Positions 11,134-24,151 are shown, counted from the first letter of the stretch. The stretch is 64,000 bases of DNA from Ipomoea triloba (GCF_003576645.1 NC_044918.1:29264660-29328659); one strand, 5' to 3'. Numbers and translations: made by a program. The notes: generated by a model not told the origin, from the letters alone.

Positions 11134-12956
11134 ACGAAGGCTGGTGTTGAACTTGACAACAGATATGTGGTTCCACACAATCGTTACATCTTGCTTAGGT
11201 ACGGTGCTCATATAAATGTTGAGTGGTGTAACCAATCTCGATCTATCAAATATCTATTCAAGTACGTAAACAAAGGCAACGATCGAGTTACAGCTTCTTT
11301 TTATCAAAGTGCTACGGATAAACAATCTGGGACAACTATTGATGAGGTCAAAATGTATTACGATTGTAGATATGTATCGCTTTGCGAAGCTGCTTGGAGG
11401 ATATTAGGTTTTGAAATACAATACAGATATCCTCCTGTAGAGCGCTTGAATTTTCATCTGCCAAATGAACAAAGCATTTATTTTGATGAGGATGCTCCAA
11501 TTGATGTCATTGTAGAACAACATACGGTAAAACATAGCATGTTTCTGGCTTGGCTTGAGGCAAACAAAAAATACCTTGAGGCAAAGCAACTAACTTATGC
11601 AGAGATGCCAACAAAGTTCGTTTGGAAACAAGCAACAAGGGAATTTGTTCCAAGACAATGAGGATTTTCAATTGGTCGAGTTTTTTATGTTCCTCCTATA
11701 AGTGGTGAGATGTACTATTTGAGATGTCTTTTGAATGTAATCCAAGAGCCTACGTGTTATGAAGACTTAAGAACAATCAATGAGGTGTTGTACGACAATT
11801 ACCGTGATGCATGTTATGCACATGGGCTATTGGAAGACGACAAAGAATATATTGATGGAATTGTTGAAGCAAGTCAGTGGACAACTGCAAGAGAGTTAAG
11901 AAATTTATTCACAACATTGTTGTCCTCAAATTGTTTAAGCTGTCTGGAAGTGGTTTGGGACAAATGTTGGACATATATGTCCGATGATATTATGTACAAA
12001 CAACGTATCATATTAAACTTCCAGGGTATATATTTATTCATTTGCTTTAATATTTTATTTCATGTGTAATATTATTAGTTCCAAGATGGTGATACTTTTC
12101 TAACATATATTGTGTAATATTTTTTAGATTTAGTCCTGAGTGTTGATGAAATAAAAAATCAAGCATTAGCTGAGATTGAGAAATTGTTGAAAAGATGTGG
12201 GAAGAGCCTACATGATTACCAACAAATGCCAATTCCAAATCTTAACTGTTCGGCCAGTTTGATGAATAGGTTGGTGTATGATGAGATGTGTTATGACTAA
12301 GCAGAACTTAAAGAAGAGCACAAAAAGTTGGTATCAAATCTAACACATGAGCAACATGATGTCTACAACACAATAATGAATGATGTAAATTCAAATCATG
12401 GAGGAGTTTTTTTTGTCTACAGCTATAGAGGAACTGGAAAGACATTTGTTTGGAGAACTCTTTCGGTAGCATTGAGATTAAGTGTTCTGGTGTGCCTAAT
12501 CATGAACTCAGGCTGAAAGTATGTACTCCGGTTATGCTCTTGAGAAATATTGACCACTCAGTTGGTTTGTGCAATGGGATAAGGATGGTTATTACTAAAC
12601 TTGTAAATCATGTTTTAGAAGCAAAGGTATTATCTGGAAGTAGTGTAGGTCATAAAATCTTGATTCCAAGAATGTCATTAACTCCTTCAAATTCGAGACT
12701 GCCTTTTAAATTTCAAAGAAGACAATTCACTCTAATCGTCTCTTATGCAATGACGATTAACAAAGGTCAAGGTCAATCACTTTCTCACGTAGGCCTCTTT
12801 TTTAAAAGACCAGTATTTAGTCATGGACAATTATATGTTGCTGCTTCAAGAGTCACTAACCCAAATGGATTGAAGATTTTGATTTGTGATAAAGAGAACA
12901 CCCAAAGTAATTCTACAACAAACATTGTATTCAAAGAGATTTTCCAAAATTTATAA
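11134..12956 (+). pseudogene. Helitron Rep/helicase remnant
   Basis: The first block (11134-11658) reads AGVELDNRYVVPHNRY and then SIKYLFKYVNKG. The latter carries the closely spaced tyrosines expected of the Helitron Rep domain. The upstream HUH histidine motif is missing. A TGA at 11659-11661 interrupts the frame, which then continues to about 12023 (RVFYVPPISGEMYYLR). An intron-like gap with GT and AG follows (12024-12127). The helicase part has a Walker A motif, YRGTGKTFVW, at about 12421-12450. After WRTLSVALR (about 12480) it jumps, in another frame, to the C-terminal Pif1-type motifs (TPVMLLRN, then AMTINKGQGQSLSHVGL and LYVAASRV). Roughly the central third of the helicase is therefore deleted. 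Stop at 12954-12956. Confidence 0.92.
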
Positions 12957-12975
12957 AATGTTATTATAATATTTC

Positions 12976-13273
12976 GGAATAAGGTTCAAATTGGCCACTG
13001 AACGTAACCTGAAAGTGTAATTAGACCACTGAACAAAAAAAAAGTACAATTAGGCCACTAAACACTCCGAATGTATGCAATTTCACCTGATAGCAGGTTA
13101 CCTCTCATTTCATCAGGTTACTTGCTTACGTGGACGGTGAATTGACATTTTAAAATAATTTTTAATAATAAACTATTAAAATAAAAAATTTAAATAAATT
13201 AGAAATTTAAATAAAAAAAACACACACCATAATAAAGTAAAAGTTGTTTTGTGAAAAAAGTTGAGTTTCCGTA

Positions 13274-13337
<64 letters not shown>

Positions 13338-13672
13338 GTAATAGTAATAATAAATAAATTTAATTTGATTCATCCACATGTTTCTTATCAAGGTGGGAAG
13401 GGTATTATTAAAAGGGGGGAGGGGAGGGGGTGGCAGTGTTTTTTTTTTTTTTTAATTTTGTAATTATTTTAATAGTTTATTATTCAAAATTATTTTAAAA
13501 TGCCAACTCATAGTCCACATAAGCAAATAACCTGATGAAATGCACGGTAACCTGCTATCAGGTGAAATTACATACATTTGGAATGTTCAGTGGCCTAATT
13601 GCACATTTTTTAGGTTCAGTGGTCTAATTGCACTTTCAGGCTATGTTCAGTGGCCAATTTGAACTTTATTCC
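12976..13672. mobile_element. Mutator-like MITE (697 bp) nested in the Helitron
   Basis: Inverted ends GGAATAAGGTTCAAATTGG and, from the right, GGAATAAAGTTCAAATTGG begin arms of about 200 bp. The arms share blocks such as CAGTGGCCTAATTGCA, CCTGATAGCAGGT and ATCAGGTTA. The flanks are a perfect 9-bp duplication, taatatttc (12967-12975 and 13673-13681), which fits Mutator-like elements. It contains an AAT microsatellite at 13275-13355 and no transposase. It landed just after the helicase stop, so it is younger than the Helitron. Confidence 0.93.
13275..13355. repeat. (AAT)n microsatellite
   Basis: About 27 AAT units with two AGT interruptions near the right end, between the arms of the Mutator-like MITE. 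The tyrosine-rich frame on the minus strand is this repeat. Confidence 0.95.
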
Positions 13673-13790
13673 TAATATTTCATCATAGTTTCATTCATAC
13701 AATTCTACAATGATTTTCCATTTTGTAAATTTCTCCTTTAATTCATCATATCATAATTATTGCCGTGCATTGCACGAGTAAAACACTAGT

Positions 13791-15038
13791 TATGTAATAT
13801 AATATTAACCAAATGGCACCTAAATATAATATCACCACTCTAATAATAATAAAAACATACACATGAACAAATGCAGAACATATATGGCAAATGAAATATT
13901 TTCTGGTATATACATGTATATGTTTCAACATATTAGATGAATTCAGAATTTCTATAGAATTGATCCTTGAAAGTATAGAAAGATAAGGCCCCTTAATCCA
14001 TGATATATCCTAAAAAAATAGGAGCAATGTATTAATCTGTTGCCATCTTGACCATGCATCTTCATTAAACTGACATGGAACCAGAATGGTAAAATCCTTA
14101 ACACCAAATATTATTTCAGTCTTCACTACTCAAATCCAACTTCTATTCAATATAGAGAAGATGTCATATGAAGGGAAATGTAAAACAATAGATTTTCAAC
14201 AGAGATTGCAGTTGTATTCCCACCATGAATTGCAGCAGAGCACCTACAAAAGACAATAGCAAAACTATATTAAAGGCAGACAAATGTATTTGTTTAAGTT
14301 TCTAATATCTATAAGAGAACAAAACAAAATTGAAGGTTGAAGCAATAAAACAATTCTATCAATCAATGAAGCTGTCAAAGGAATCAATCAAATTGAATGC
14401 AATGCGTTCCCAAGTGGAAAATTATAAGGGGAATGTTGAAAGGTAAAGGAATAAAGGGAAACTACAGATTTTATTGAGGAACTACTGAAAATAATGTCAA
14501 AACTATACACAATAAGCAGCTTTATCTATATAGAGTAAAGCCTCCAAGATACACTTAGAGACTTGACTCTTAATGAAAGGGAGCAACTCTTCTAATATTC
14601 ACATAACTTATTTGAGAGCAAATCCCTCATCCAAAATTGCTAGGAAGTTTCCTTAGTCTTGCCCTAGCCAAAATAAGGGCAAAGTAGTAAAAAAAAAGAG
14701 TACTACAAAACAAAGGAAATAAGACACATCATTAAGTTTAAACAAAATTAGTGATGGTGGAATAAAAGGACAAAAGTCTGTCCATAAACATGTATAACAC
14801 ATAAACCACAATCACTTTTTCCAATCCAGCCATCAACTGCCACTGAACAAACCAAAAGTACACATGCTGAATATTTCACAAGAATATACACAACTGAAAT
14901 GGCCACATGCAATACTACTATTTTCTGAAAATGCAGAATAATGCTATGAAATTCCTCAGTGATTCAATAATTCTACAACATAAAGCAATTTTAAATAGAG
15001 AAATACCTGTACATGATATAAGCCAGCACAAACATGTT
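13791..15038. other. 3' flank of the epimerase gene
   Basis: AT-rich DNA between the Helitron end and the epimerase stop. It must include the 3' UTR of the minus-strand epimerase gene. I cannot place the polyadenylation site with confidence and see no other gene. Confidence 0.5.
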
Positions 15039-18000
15039 TCAGCTGCCATGAAGAACTTTCTGAGGATCAAGCTGTCCGCTGCAATAGCTTGAAGGAACAA
15101 CAGACAGTTCCTGCCTTCCTCTCCACTCCTCACCGGGTTTCAAAGTGATTGCTTTTTCCACAGCAGCAGCTTCCACACACAACATGTGCTTATATTCATC
15201 ATCTCCAAAGTCGGCCATTGCCTTTGCCTTCTTGTCCCAAGGATTCCACACCACTTCAAGGGAAATGTAGAAACTTAATAATCAGTCATGTTAGAAAAAA
15301 AAAAACAGAAAACTAATGATTTGGCAGATATGTTGCATATCAAATACCCTAAATAGAAAAGAATTTCAGTGAAAAACCCAGCTAGCTTCATATTTAGCAG
15401 AAAAACATTGCTTATAAAAATATCTTTTATAGTAAAGAATCCACTTTACACCCCATCCATCAAGAAAGAATAAATCACCCTTTCAGGAAAAAAATAAGAT
15501 GTCCTACATTAAATAGAAACCAATTTTCCCGTCTTGAAAAAGCAAATGGGAATGACCATCTTACCTGCATCAGGAAGTCCATCCTTACGAATAACAAATG
15601 TCCTTTTCTTTTCATGATCAAGGATTGCAATTTTTGTTGGAGTGCTAAGATACATTTTATCCACCTATGTAAAATTGTGTTCCAAATTATGGATGATTTT
15701 ATCCACCTATGTAAAATTGTGTTCCAAATTATGGATGAGAGACATGGTAAAGGCAACAAATACTTGACACAATGAAAATTCCTAAAATCCTTACTTCTCC
15801 TTCAAAAGTAATAGCATCGCCTTGTTCAGTAAACCGCTCCCTATTCTGCAAGTTATCAAGATAATCCAGTGTTTCTAGCCCCTCAACACGAACTTCACTG
15901 TTACAAGAATTATAAAGCAAAAAACCATGGTTCAAAAATATGAACAGAACATTTTCCAAAGACTGTCACATCAGCAGCACAAGTACAAGTAAAAAAGCAT
16001 CATTGTATAAGCCTATCACATAAAAAACTAAACATCCAAGGTTCACTTGTCCTTAAAGATAGACAATCATGTATGAACTTAATAAGACACTTCATGAAAC
16101 ACAAAATCAGTAAACAATTAATCTAAAAGGCATTGTATACTCTAGACATACATAACAAAAATTTATCCAAAAAACAGATTCTCATGCAGAAGAAAAGAAG
16201 CACCCTTCACATCATGACCTGCTTAGCACAAACAATAATATTGAAGTTTTCCATAATTATATATTCTTAAAGCATTATTTGCTGCTACAAAATTGTAGAC
16301 AGCTAACACCCCATATTGCTCATCCTCTTTTGAAGATAAATTTCAACAAGTAATTGGGTCAGGATTATACATAAATTAAATACCAGAATCAGAACATGTA
16401 ATTAGTGCATGATCTTGTAGTGGTGAAATAGGCAACAGTTCTGAGAAGAGAGTAGAATGTAGAGGAAATAGGAAAAGGTAAAAATGAGAAACAGTGGGTA
16501 AAGTTATACATATATTTACTGAAAATATTATGCATCTCTCCAAAAATGGAAGACATGAAATTCTTATATAGGAGAACTGATACAATGTTTAACAACCCCA
16601 AGACCGAGACATTCCAACACCCTTGATGGTATATTGAGTTATTGTTATTTGAAGTAATTTAAGAGCTTGATCTTCTGATAAAACTTATCTAGCACAAGAA
16701 ATCCTATATATCACAAATAAACAAAAAGATAGAATAATAAAGGTAAGAATGAAATATAGAATATAGAGAAGAGAATAAACCAAAATTTTTAGACCCCTCC
16801 TTAGATAAGCAAATGGAACCAGCAAAACAATCAGATCATCATTGAACTCCATAGTTGGCTAGTTGCAACATACCTAGGAAGAAAAGTTGACTTGGCTAGT
16901 CTTAGGGAATCCTAAAACTATTAACAAATACCTTGATATAATTTAATCATTCCATAAATTATAACAATAATCCAGTTTATTGTGATCAGCTTTGAATCAG
17001 TATTTATTTCTTTAGCTCCTTAAATTTGAATAATTGCAAAATGACAGCCATGTCATCCTTTTCTCAGATCAACAATAAAAATTGATCTGATCACTTCATA
17101 TTGTACAGAACCAGCATGCAAAAATGTAAACACATATAACTGCAAATGAGATTCATGAACTCAAGGCATAGTGGCATACAAAAAGAGAAACCACACACTA
17201 CAAGAAAAGAATACCAATTGATTTGGATTTACTAAGTAATGGATTTATACAAGTCATAATGACTGGCTCACCTTATGTCTGAAACAGAGAGGTAGGTGTG
17301 ATACGCAAATGTAAAGGTGAAGGGCTTTCCATCAGTGTTGGTGTTTCTTATTCGAGATGTTAGCATAAGATCTCCAGCAGGTCCCAATGTTACCCTCAAT
17401 CGGAATTCATAACTAGAAAAAACCAGGTCAGAAAAGCTAAGTGCGGAAAAAATAAAAGTTAACCAAAAAGTAATCAATGTGCATCCACCAAACCTGTGAG
17501 GCCAGATTTTCAAGTCATCTTCAGAGGGCTTTAGTATCAAGTCAATAAATGCCCTAGAGTTTGGTGGAACTGGGGGAGGATCCTTGTCAACAGTCCAAAA
17601 CCTGTTTCTAGCAAATCCATGTTGCTCAAGAGGTCCAAGGTTTGAGAACTGCAAACAGAAAGCGGTTAGTGTAAGTTGTAAATAAGATCAGACTAACATA
17701 CAGAACATAGGAAAAGACCATAATACCTGAGGAAAGCATATAGGGATACCTCCACGAATTGCTTTTGGAGGCTTGAAAATGGCCTGCAAAGCATAATGAC
17801 TTAAACTTCATTACACCCATTCACATACAAGTTGTACGTACCAGAAAACACTGTATAAAGTCATAATGATCAATCCCACATGAAGTTTGATTTTTAATTA
17901 TTAATGCAATGGAATGCATTATCAGTTGAAGTTAACTCATGAAATTCACTGTAAAAGAGAACATGCGTCTTTTATGTATTTATCAATTATAAGATCATGA

Positions 18001-19484
18001 GTCATGAAATTCACCCATGCGGCATTATAAACTTTCAGTTTTCAGGTAGAAGTTAATTAAAGGATATCTTATTTCAGCAGGCAAAGTTTATTGAAGAAAA
18101 AAAAAAACTATGTTGACCATAATTGAGCTCATGAAAGTACCTTACTACTGACAAAAAGCATTTCTTCTCCATGTTCATTCTTCCATGAAGTTACATGGCC
18201 CCCATAGAAATACACCTAGATAGTAGATAGAAGAATGAATATACAATATAAAACCAAACAACTTGATATACTACACAATGTATATAAAACCAAACAACTT
18301 GATATACTACACAAATAAAAGATCAGTGAGTGGAAGGACATCATGAAGGTAAGAATAGAAAAACTTTGCACAATACATTGTTAGAAGTTTCAAAACTTGC
18401 TTTCTAGCAACAAAGGAAAATGCCAAACTGCACATAAACACTCACTGCCACCCATCCCAAAACTGAGAAATAGCAAAAGAAACACATGCTTGATGTGGGA
18501 CTACTTGTCTAACCAGCATTCTAGTGCTTAACAGTATCACCCCAGTACCAAGACACCAAGCATAGTAAGCATGCATGTTTGGCATGGGAAGATGTATTGA
18601 CATAAAGACTTAGGAAGATGAAGTAACGCCTATCCCAGAGGCATTTCATAATCTATAATCATGCAGATCAATAGCTATATTTAAATAATACTTCAGTATT
18701 TATCAATGTTAAGCTTAAAGTGTTACTAGATTCAAAAAGAATAGAAACTAATGTGATTAAAAGCATAAGTTTAACCAAACTTCTGGTAGTGTTGCTTTTC
18801 TATAACTGAAGATTCTCATTTACACTCCCTCACACGCTTTAATGAGGTCAGACTGCGCATTTAGAAGTTGAACCAACTATTATAAAATCTATCAATTACT
18901 CAAGAATGGCAGCATACTGTTGTTATGGTAAAACTATAAAAACACAATCTCATAAAACAGTAGCATAATCTAGTGATCATCCAGTAAAGATTTTCTAATA
19001 CTTGCACATTATAAATAATTTAGAGAAAGTCGACTTGCATACTTGCATATACATACGGATACATTTACAGGTTCAATTCATACGGATTCGTACATACAAA
19101 TTCTAAACAGGAACCTACATCCAACAAGAATGGGATCTATTAAGATTTTACATCAACATTAGGATCCAGTGCAACAGATTCAGATGAAGACAGTAAAAAA
19201 TTAGAAATTAAAACACCAATCTCAATTTACCAAAGAAGAAAGAGAGAAAATAATTCAAAAAATAGTCAAATCGAAAACGACACTTCACAGATAAATTTCA
19301 TATCCTAATCGACTTCCCCAAAGTATTATCGAAAATGAAAACAACACGAGAAAATTGAATCGGGGAGAAATGGCGTTACTACCTCGGCAGAGCTGCCGCG
19401 AACCTCCCGAAGAACAACCTTGTCGAGGCCATTGATGCCCTTACACAGCTCCACTGGACCTTTCTCACTACTAGCAGCAGCCAT
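15039..19484 (-). CDS. Glucose-6-phosphate 1-epimerase, 8 exons
   Basis: Interconverts the alpha and beta anomers of glucose 6-phosphate; it belongs to the aldose 1-epimerase/YeaD fold. Exons on the minus strand: 19383-19484, 18141-18215, 17727-17783, 17494-17648, 17272-17412, 15795-15897, 15565-15664 and 15039-15253. All have GT-AG borders and join to 948 bases, 315 residues, a usual length for the plant family. Start MAAASSEKGPVEL, no transit peptide, so probably cytosolic. Key family motifs: GGHVTSW (39-45), GGIPICFPQF (70-79), EQHGFAR with His88, TFAYHTYL with His168, VWNPWDKK (246-253) and CVEAAAVE with Glu272, the likely catalytic base. The ATG at 19484 is the first in frame and is followed by a clean 34-codon exon. 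An exact 42-bp tandem duplication (15655-15738) copies the exon 7 acceptor; the upstream copy would add 14 codons ending in TAG, so only the inner acceptor makes protein. Confidence 0.96.
15655..15738. repeat. Exact 42-bp tandem duplication over a splice acceptor
   Basis: Two identical 42-bp units beginning ttttatccac span the intron 6 to exon 7 border of the epimerase gene. Each carries the same AG|GTGGATAAAA acceptor on the minus strand. Confidence 0.95.
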
Positions 19485-20199
19485 CACAGACACTGTCTCT
19501 TTCTCTCTCTTTCTTACTTTCTACTCCGGATTATATCAAAACTACAAATTTTCTCTCTCTTAACCCTATGCTCCGTCGTCTCGAATCTCTCGTTTCGTTG
19601 TGGGCGGTGTGGCGTGGTAACTGAATCTTTTACTTCTTGTTTTTTTTTTTTTGTTAGTTCCGTTTTTATTAATATCTATATTTGTATTTTATTTTGTTTC
19701 AAAAATCGTTGGGGGCGGTGTGGCATGGTAAGTGATAACTGAATTTGTTACTTCTTGTTTTTTTTTGTTAGTTCCATTTTTATTAATATTTATATTTTAT
19801 TTTGTTTCCAAAAAATATTTCTATTTTTTTGAATGCTGACTCTATTACAGTGTAGTATCTGTTCATAAACTACTTTCTCAACCTACCGAAGCCCGAAGCA
19901 TTAATTACTTTGCATAATAACTCGATCCCAAATTAAACTACTTTCTCGATCCCAAATTAAACTACTTTCTCAACCTACCGAAGCCCGAAGCATTAATTAC
20001 TTTGCATAATAACTCGATCCCAAATTATTACCGAAGCCCGAAGCATTAATTACTTTGCATAATAACTCGATCCCAAATTATTAAAATAATACTCCATAAT
20101 AAGGTAATAAATTTTCTAGTTTTTAGTAATTAATTGGTCTTTATAATTCCTTGTTTAACATTTTACTTTAAATGAATGCTATAAAGAAATAACACCAAA
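19485..20199. repeat. Epimerase upstream region with several short direct repeats
   Basis: It should contain the 5' UTR and promoter of the minus-strand epimerase gene; a CT-rich run follows the start codon side at 19498-19565. Further right are repeats of tgtggcgtggtaactgaatc followed by a T-rich block (about 19610, 19730, and again at 20370). There are also three copies of a block with accgaagcccgaagcattaa between 19888 and 20080. No gene is seen. Confidence 0.7.
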
Positions 20200-20287
20200 G
20201 AGACAGCAACGCCTCCACTGAGGCTCGAACCCACCACCTCCCATATACAGGGAAGGGTTTGATGCCACTGGACCACAAAGCCCTTGG
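20200..20287 (-). mobile_element. tRNA-derived SINE head or tRNA-like relic
   Basis: On the minus strand the A-box-like TGGTCCAGTGG (20265-20275) is followed 33 bases later by the B-box-like GGTTCGAGCCT (20221-20231), the spacing of an internal RNA polymerase III promoter. I could not fold a complete tRNA, so a SINE head is more likely. Confidence 0.5.
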
Positions 20288-20894
20288 CATATTTCTATTT
20301 CTTTTAATCCTTTTTGTGATATCTGTATTTTATTTAATCCGTTTTTATTTCGCGCCCGTGCCTAGTGTGGCGTGGTAACTGAATCTTTTACTTCTTGTTT
20401 TTTTGTTAGTGTCGTTTTTATTAATATTTATATTTGTATTTTATTTTGTTTAAAATATTTCTATTTCTTTTAATCCTTTTTGCGATATTTGTTTTATTTT
20501 AAGGCAACAACGCAATATTTGTATTTTATTTAATCAGTTTTTATTTGCGCCCGTGCCTTTTGAAATGAGAAAATGATCAGTTTTAAAGGACGTTTGGTTA
20601 AAATATTAAAATCAGAATTTGAATTGGAATAGTTATAATGTGTTTAGCAAAAACAAGGCAAACCAACGATTTTAGTTTATTAATTATATCTAAATTGTAG
20701 ACTTAGTTTATAAATTATTATTTAATATAAATTTGTTGTTAATTATGTCAAAATAACAGTTTTAATCTATTACTTATAAATTTTGTTAATATTAATAATT
20801 TATTTTAAATTTTAAAATTATCAAAGATATATTGATTATTTTGTAATTTTTTAAAAAAAATTTCCTCTATAAATCTTTATCTTTATATATACAA
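20288..20894. other. AT-rich intergenic DNA
   Basis: Contains another copy of the gtggcgtggtaactgaatc repeat (20368). The part from about 20758 to 20860 is an inverted match to 26265-26340, just outside the other edge of the Helitron cluster. No gene is seen. Confidence 0.55.
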
Positions 20895-21910
20895 CTTGTT
20901 TTATATGCGCATTGCGCGTATGAGTTAATGCCCAATGTTTATATTTAAATAAATATTTGAAAGTATATCAATGCAAGATTATATAGGAGAAGTTTATAAA
21001 TGGGTAATTGAATGTTGAATTTTTGTATTTAAATATCTAACTCAAAGTATATGAATCCAAGATAATATAAAAAATTCATTATAATTATTACCAAAATAAA
21101 TGTTTGCAACCTTATAAAATCGATAGTCTAAATATTTGGTCTAAAAATGATAGTCTAAATAAATACTACTTTTCATTTGAATTTTTCTAAGTGTTCTTAA
21201 TTATGTTTTGAGTAACATTGTCATTGTCTTCATCTTTACTATTTGTTCTCTTTCTTTTTGTTGGTAGTGTGTTATTTGCAATTCGGTTATTGTTGGTAGC
21301 ATAGATGACAACGTCATGCAATGAGATTATGATATAGGAGCTATGAACTTTCCTTTAGGTGTTCTGCTTGGGATTCATTTGGTTCAACCATTATTATTGA
21401 ATCAGTTATTGTGGATAAAGAAATCCCTAGTTTAAGAAAAAAGATTAAATAAATTAATAAAAATTTAAAAATTTAAAATATTATATATTCCAAAGATATT
21501 AAAATGTAGTTTCTCGCTTCAATTTGCTGGGTAATGGGTTATTTGAGTACTTTCATTGTCAACAAATTCCCCAAGTAGTTAATATGATTGGTTTCAAACT
21601 ATTCTTTTTTATTTTTTTCATGGTATTAAAGAAATACTTATGTATCATTTTTTGGTGTAATTACTAATTTATTTAATTCAATAAGAGTAAAATAGAGCGA
21701 TTCCGCTTCAATTTGTTAGATTATTTGAGTACTCTCTTTGTCAACCAATCCCCAAGTAGTTAATATAATTAGTTTCAAATTATTTTAAAAAAAATTCATA
21801 GTATTAATAAAATACTTGGTAAATAAATATATAACATTATTTTGTACTATAACTTTGATATTTAATTACAAGATATTGTAAAAATAAGATAATGGACAAT
21901 GTAATGAATA
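20895..21910 (-). mobile_element. Non-autonomous Helitron, 3' half, minus strand
   Basis: Read on the minus strand it matches 22457-23469 of the plus-strand Helitron next to it, including the terminal hairpin (GCGCAATGCGC) and a degenerate CAAG end where CTAG is expected. It is cut at gatattcattac, where the plus-strand Helitron begins. Together they form an inverted repeat with arms of about 1 kb. Confidence 0.85.
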
Positions 21911-23469
21911 TCTATATATATATATATATATACTAATAAGAGTCAAAGAGAGTTAGACCTAAAATGGGTAGAAAAAATGGCGGTGAAATTATTTAATCAA
22001 ATTGATGGTTCAGATGAATTATTTAATCAAATAGATGGTTAAGATAATACAGATTAATATTATTAACAGAGATTACCTAATTTAACCTTACTTTTATGAT
22101 TATCCGTTAAGTTTTCCGTTAAATATTCTCTTTTTCCGTTAACATTCCGTTAACTTTTAACTTACCCATTAGTTTCTTTAAGAAAGGTCTTAGGTTCGAA
22201 TCTCATCTCAATCAAATTTGACATAATTAAGTTTCTCACTCTATTTTACTCTTATTAAATTAAATAAATTAGTAGCTACAACAAAAAATGATACATATGT
22301 ATTTCTTTAATTTAGAATTATGTGTCTACAATACCTTTATTTGAAAAAAGTATTCATTATCAAAAAATTAAATTAAATAAGAGAAATAATTTCATTAGTT
22401 ATATTGTCTTTATTTTCTCTCATGCAAAGATTCTTTACATTCAAATTTATCAATTGATATTCATTACATTGTTCATTATCTTATTTTTACAATATCTTGT
22501 AATTAAATATCAAAGTTATAGTACAAAATATTGTTATATATTTAGTTACCACGTATTTTATAAATACTATGAAAAAAATTTTAAAATAATTTGAAACTAA
22601 TTATATTAACTACTTGGGGATTGGTTGACAAAGAGAGTACTCAAATAATAACCCAACAAATTGAAGTGAAATCACTCTATTTTACTTTTATTGAATTAAA
22701 TAAATTAGTAGTTACACCAAAAAATGATACATATGTATTTCTTTAATGTCATTAAAAAAATAGAATAGTTTGAAACCAATCATATTAACTACTTCGGGGG
22801 ATTTGTTGACAATGAAAGTACTCGAATAACCGATTACCCAACAAATTGAAGCGAGAAACTACCTTTTAATTAATATCTTTATAATACATCATATTTAAAA
22901 ATTTCAATTTTTAAATAATTTATTTAATCTTTTTCCTTAAACTATGGATTTCTTTATCCACAATAAGTCATTCAACAATAGTGGTTGAACCAAATGAACC
23001 CCGAACAGAACACCTAAAGGAAAGTCCATAGCTCCTATATCATAATCTCACTGCATGACATTGTCATATATGCTACTAACAGTAACCCATTTGCAAATAA
23101 CACACTACCAACAAAAAGGAAGAGGATAAATAATAAAGATGAAGACAATGACAATGTTACTCAAAAGTGAATTAAGAATACTTAGAAAAATTCAAACCAA
23201 AAGTAGTATTTATTTATACTATCATTTTTAGACCAAGTATTTAGACTATCGATTTTACAAAATTGCAAACATTTATTTTAGTAATAATTATAATGAATTT
23301 TCTATATTATCTTGGATTCATATACTTTAAGTTAGATATTTAAATAAAAAAATTCGACATTCAATTATCCATGTATAAACTTCTCCTATATAATGATATA
23401 CTTTCAAATATTTATTTAAATATAAACATTGGGCATTAACCCATCCGCGCAATGCGCGTATAAAACTAG
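21911..23469 (+). mobile_element. Non-autonomous Helitron (1.56 kb), complete
   Basis: Left end TC after host A (A|TCTATATATATA). Right end CTAG with host T at 23470, and a hairpin at 23446-23458 (CGCGC, loop AAT, GCGCG) 11 bases before it. No target duplication and no protein-coding capacity. Short AT-rich open frames inside are repeated in the neighbouring copy and are not genes. Confidence 0.9.
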
Positions 23470-24151
23470 TATACTAATAAGAGCCAAAGAGAGTTAGGCC
23501 TAAAATGGGTAGAAAAAATGGCGGTCAAATTATTTAATCAAATGGATGGTTCAGATGAATTATTTAATCAAATAGATGGTTAAGATAATTCAGATTAATA
23601 TTATTCATAGAGATTACCTAATTTAGCCTTACTTTTATGATTATCCGTTAAGTTTTTCCGTTAAATATTCTCTTCTCCGTTAATATTTCGTTAACTTTTA
23701 ACTTACCCATTAATTCCTAAAAGAAATGTCTTAGGTTCAAATCTCATCTCAATCAAATTTGACATAATTAAGTTTCTCACTCTATTTACTCTTATTAAAT
23801 TAAATAAATTTGTAGCTACAATAAAAAATGATACATATGTATTTCTTTAATTTAGAATTATGTGTCTACAATACCTTTATTTGAAAAAAGTATTCATTAT
23901 CAAAAAATTAAATTAAATAAGAGAAATAATTTCATTAGTTATATTGTCTTTATTTTCTCTCATGCAAAGATTCTTTACATTCAAATTTATCAATTGATAT
24001 TCATTATATTGTCCATTATCTTATTTTTACAATATCTTGTAATTAAATATCAAAGTTATAGTACAAAATAATGTTATATATTTATTTACCAAATATTTTA
24101 TTAATACTATGAAAAAAAAATTTAAAATAATTTGAAGCTAATTATATTGAC

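Larger units (their letters stand above)
9965..13789 (+). mobile_element. Helitron (3.8 kb), decayed, with helicase remnant
   Basis: The left end is TC after a host A (A|TCTATATATATATTAAAAC). The right end is CTAG followed by a host T, with a terminal hairpin at 13764-13776 (CGTGC, loop ATT, GCACG) 13 bases upstream. Insertion between A and T without a target duplication is the Helitron pattern. Inside are a microsatellite, a tandem array, a broken Rep/helicase gene and a nested Mutator-like element. The HUH part of Rep is not present, so it is non-autonomous now. Confidence 0.93.

Noticed and set aside
13176..13391. Tyrosine-rich minus-strand frame
   Set aside because: It is the translation of an AAT microsatellite.
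20200..20287. Functional tRNA gene on the minus strand
   Set aside because: A- and B-box-like motifs are present, but I could not form an acceptor stem and anticodon arm, so I list it only as a SINE head or relic.
22322..24071. Two near-identical open frames (22322-22594 and 23862-24071) that look like a small gene family
   Set aside because: They lie at the same place in two copies of a non-autonomous Helitron, are AT-driven, and match because the Helitrons match.
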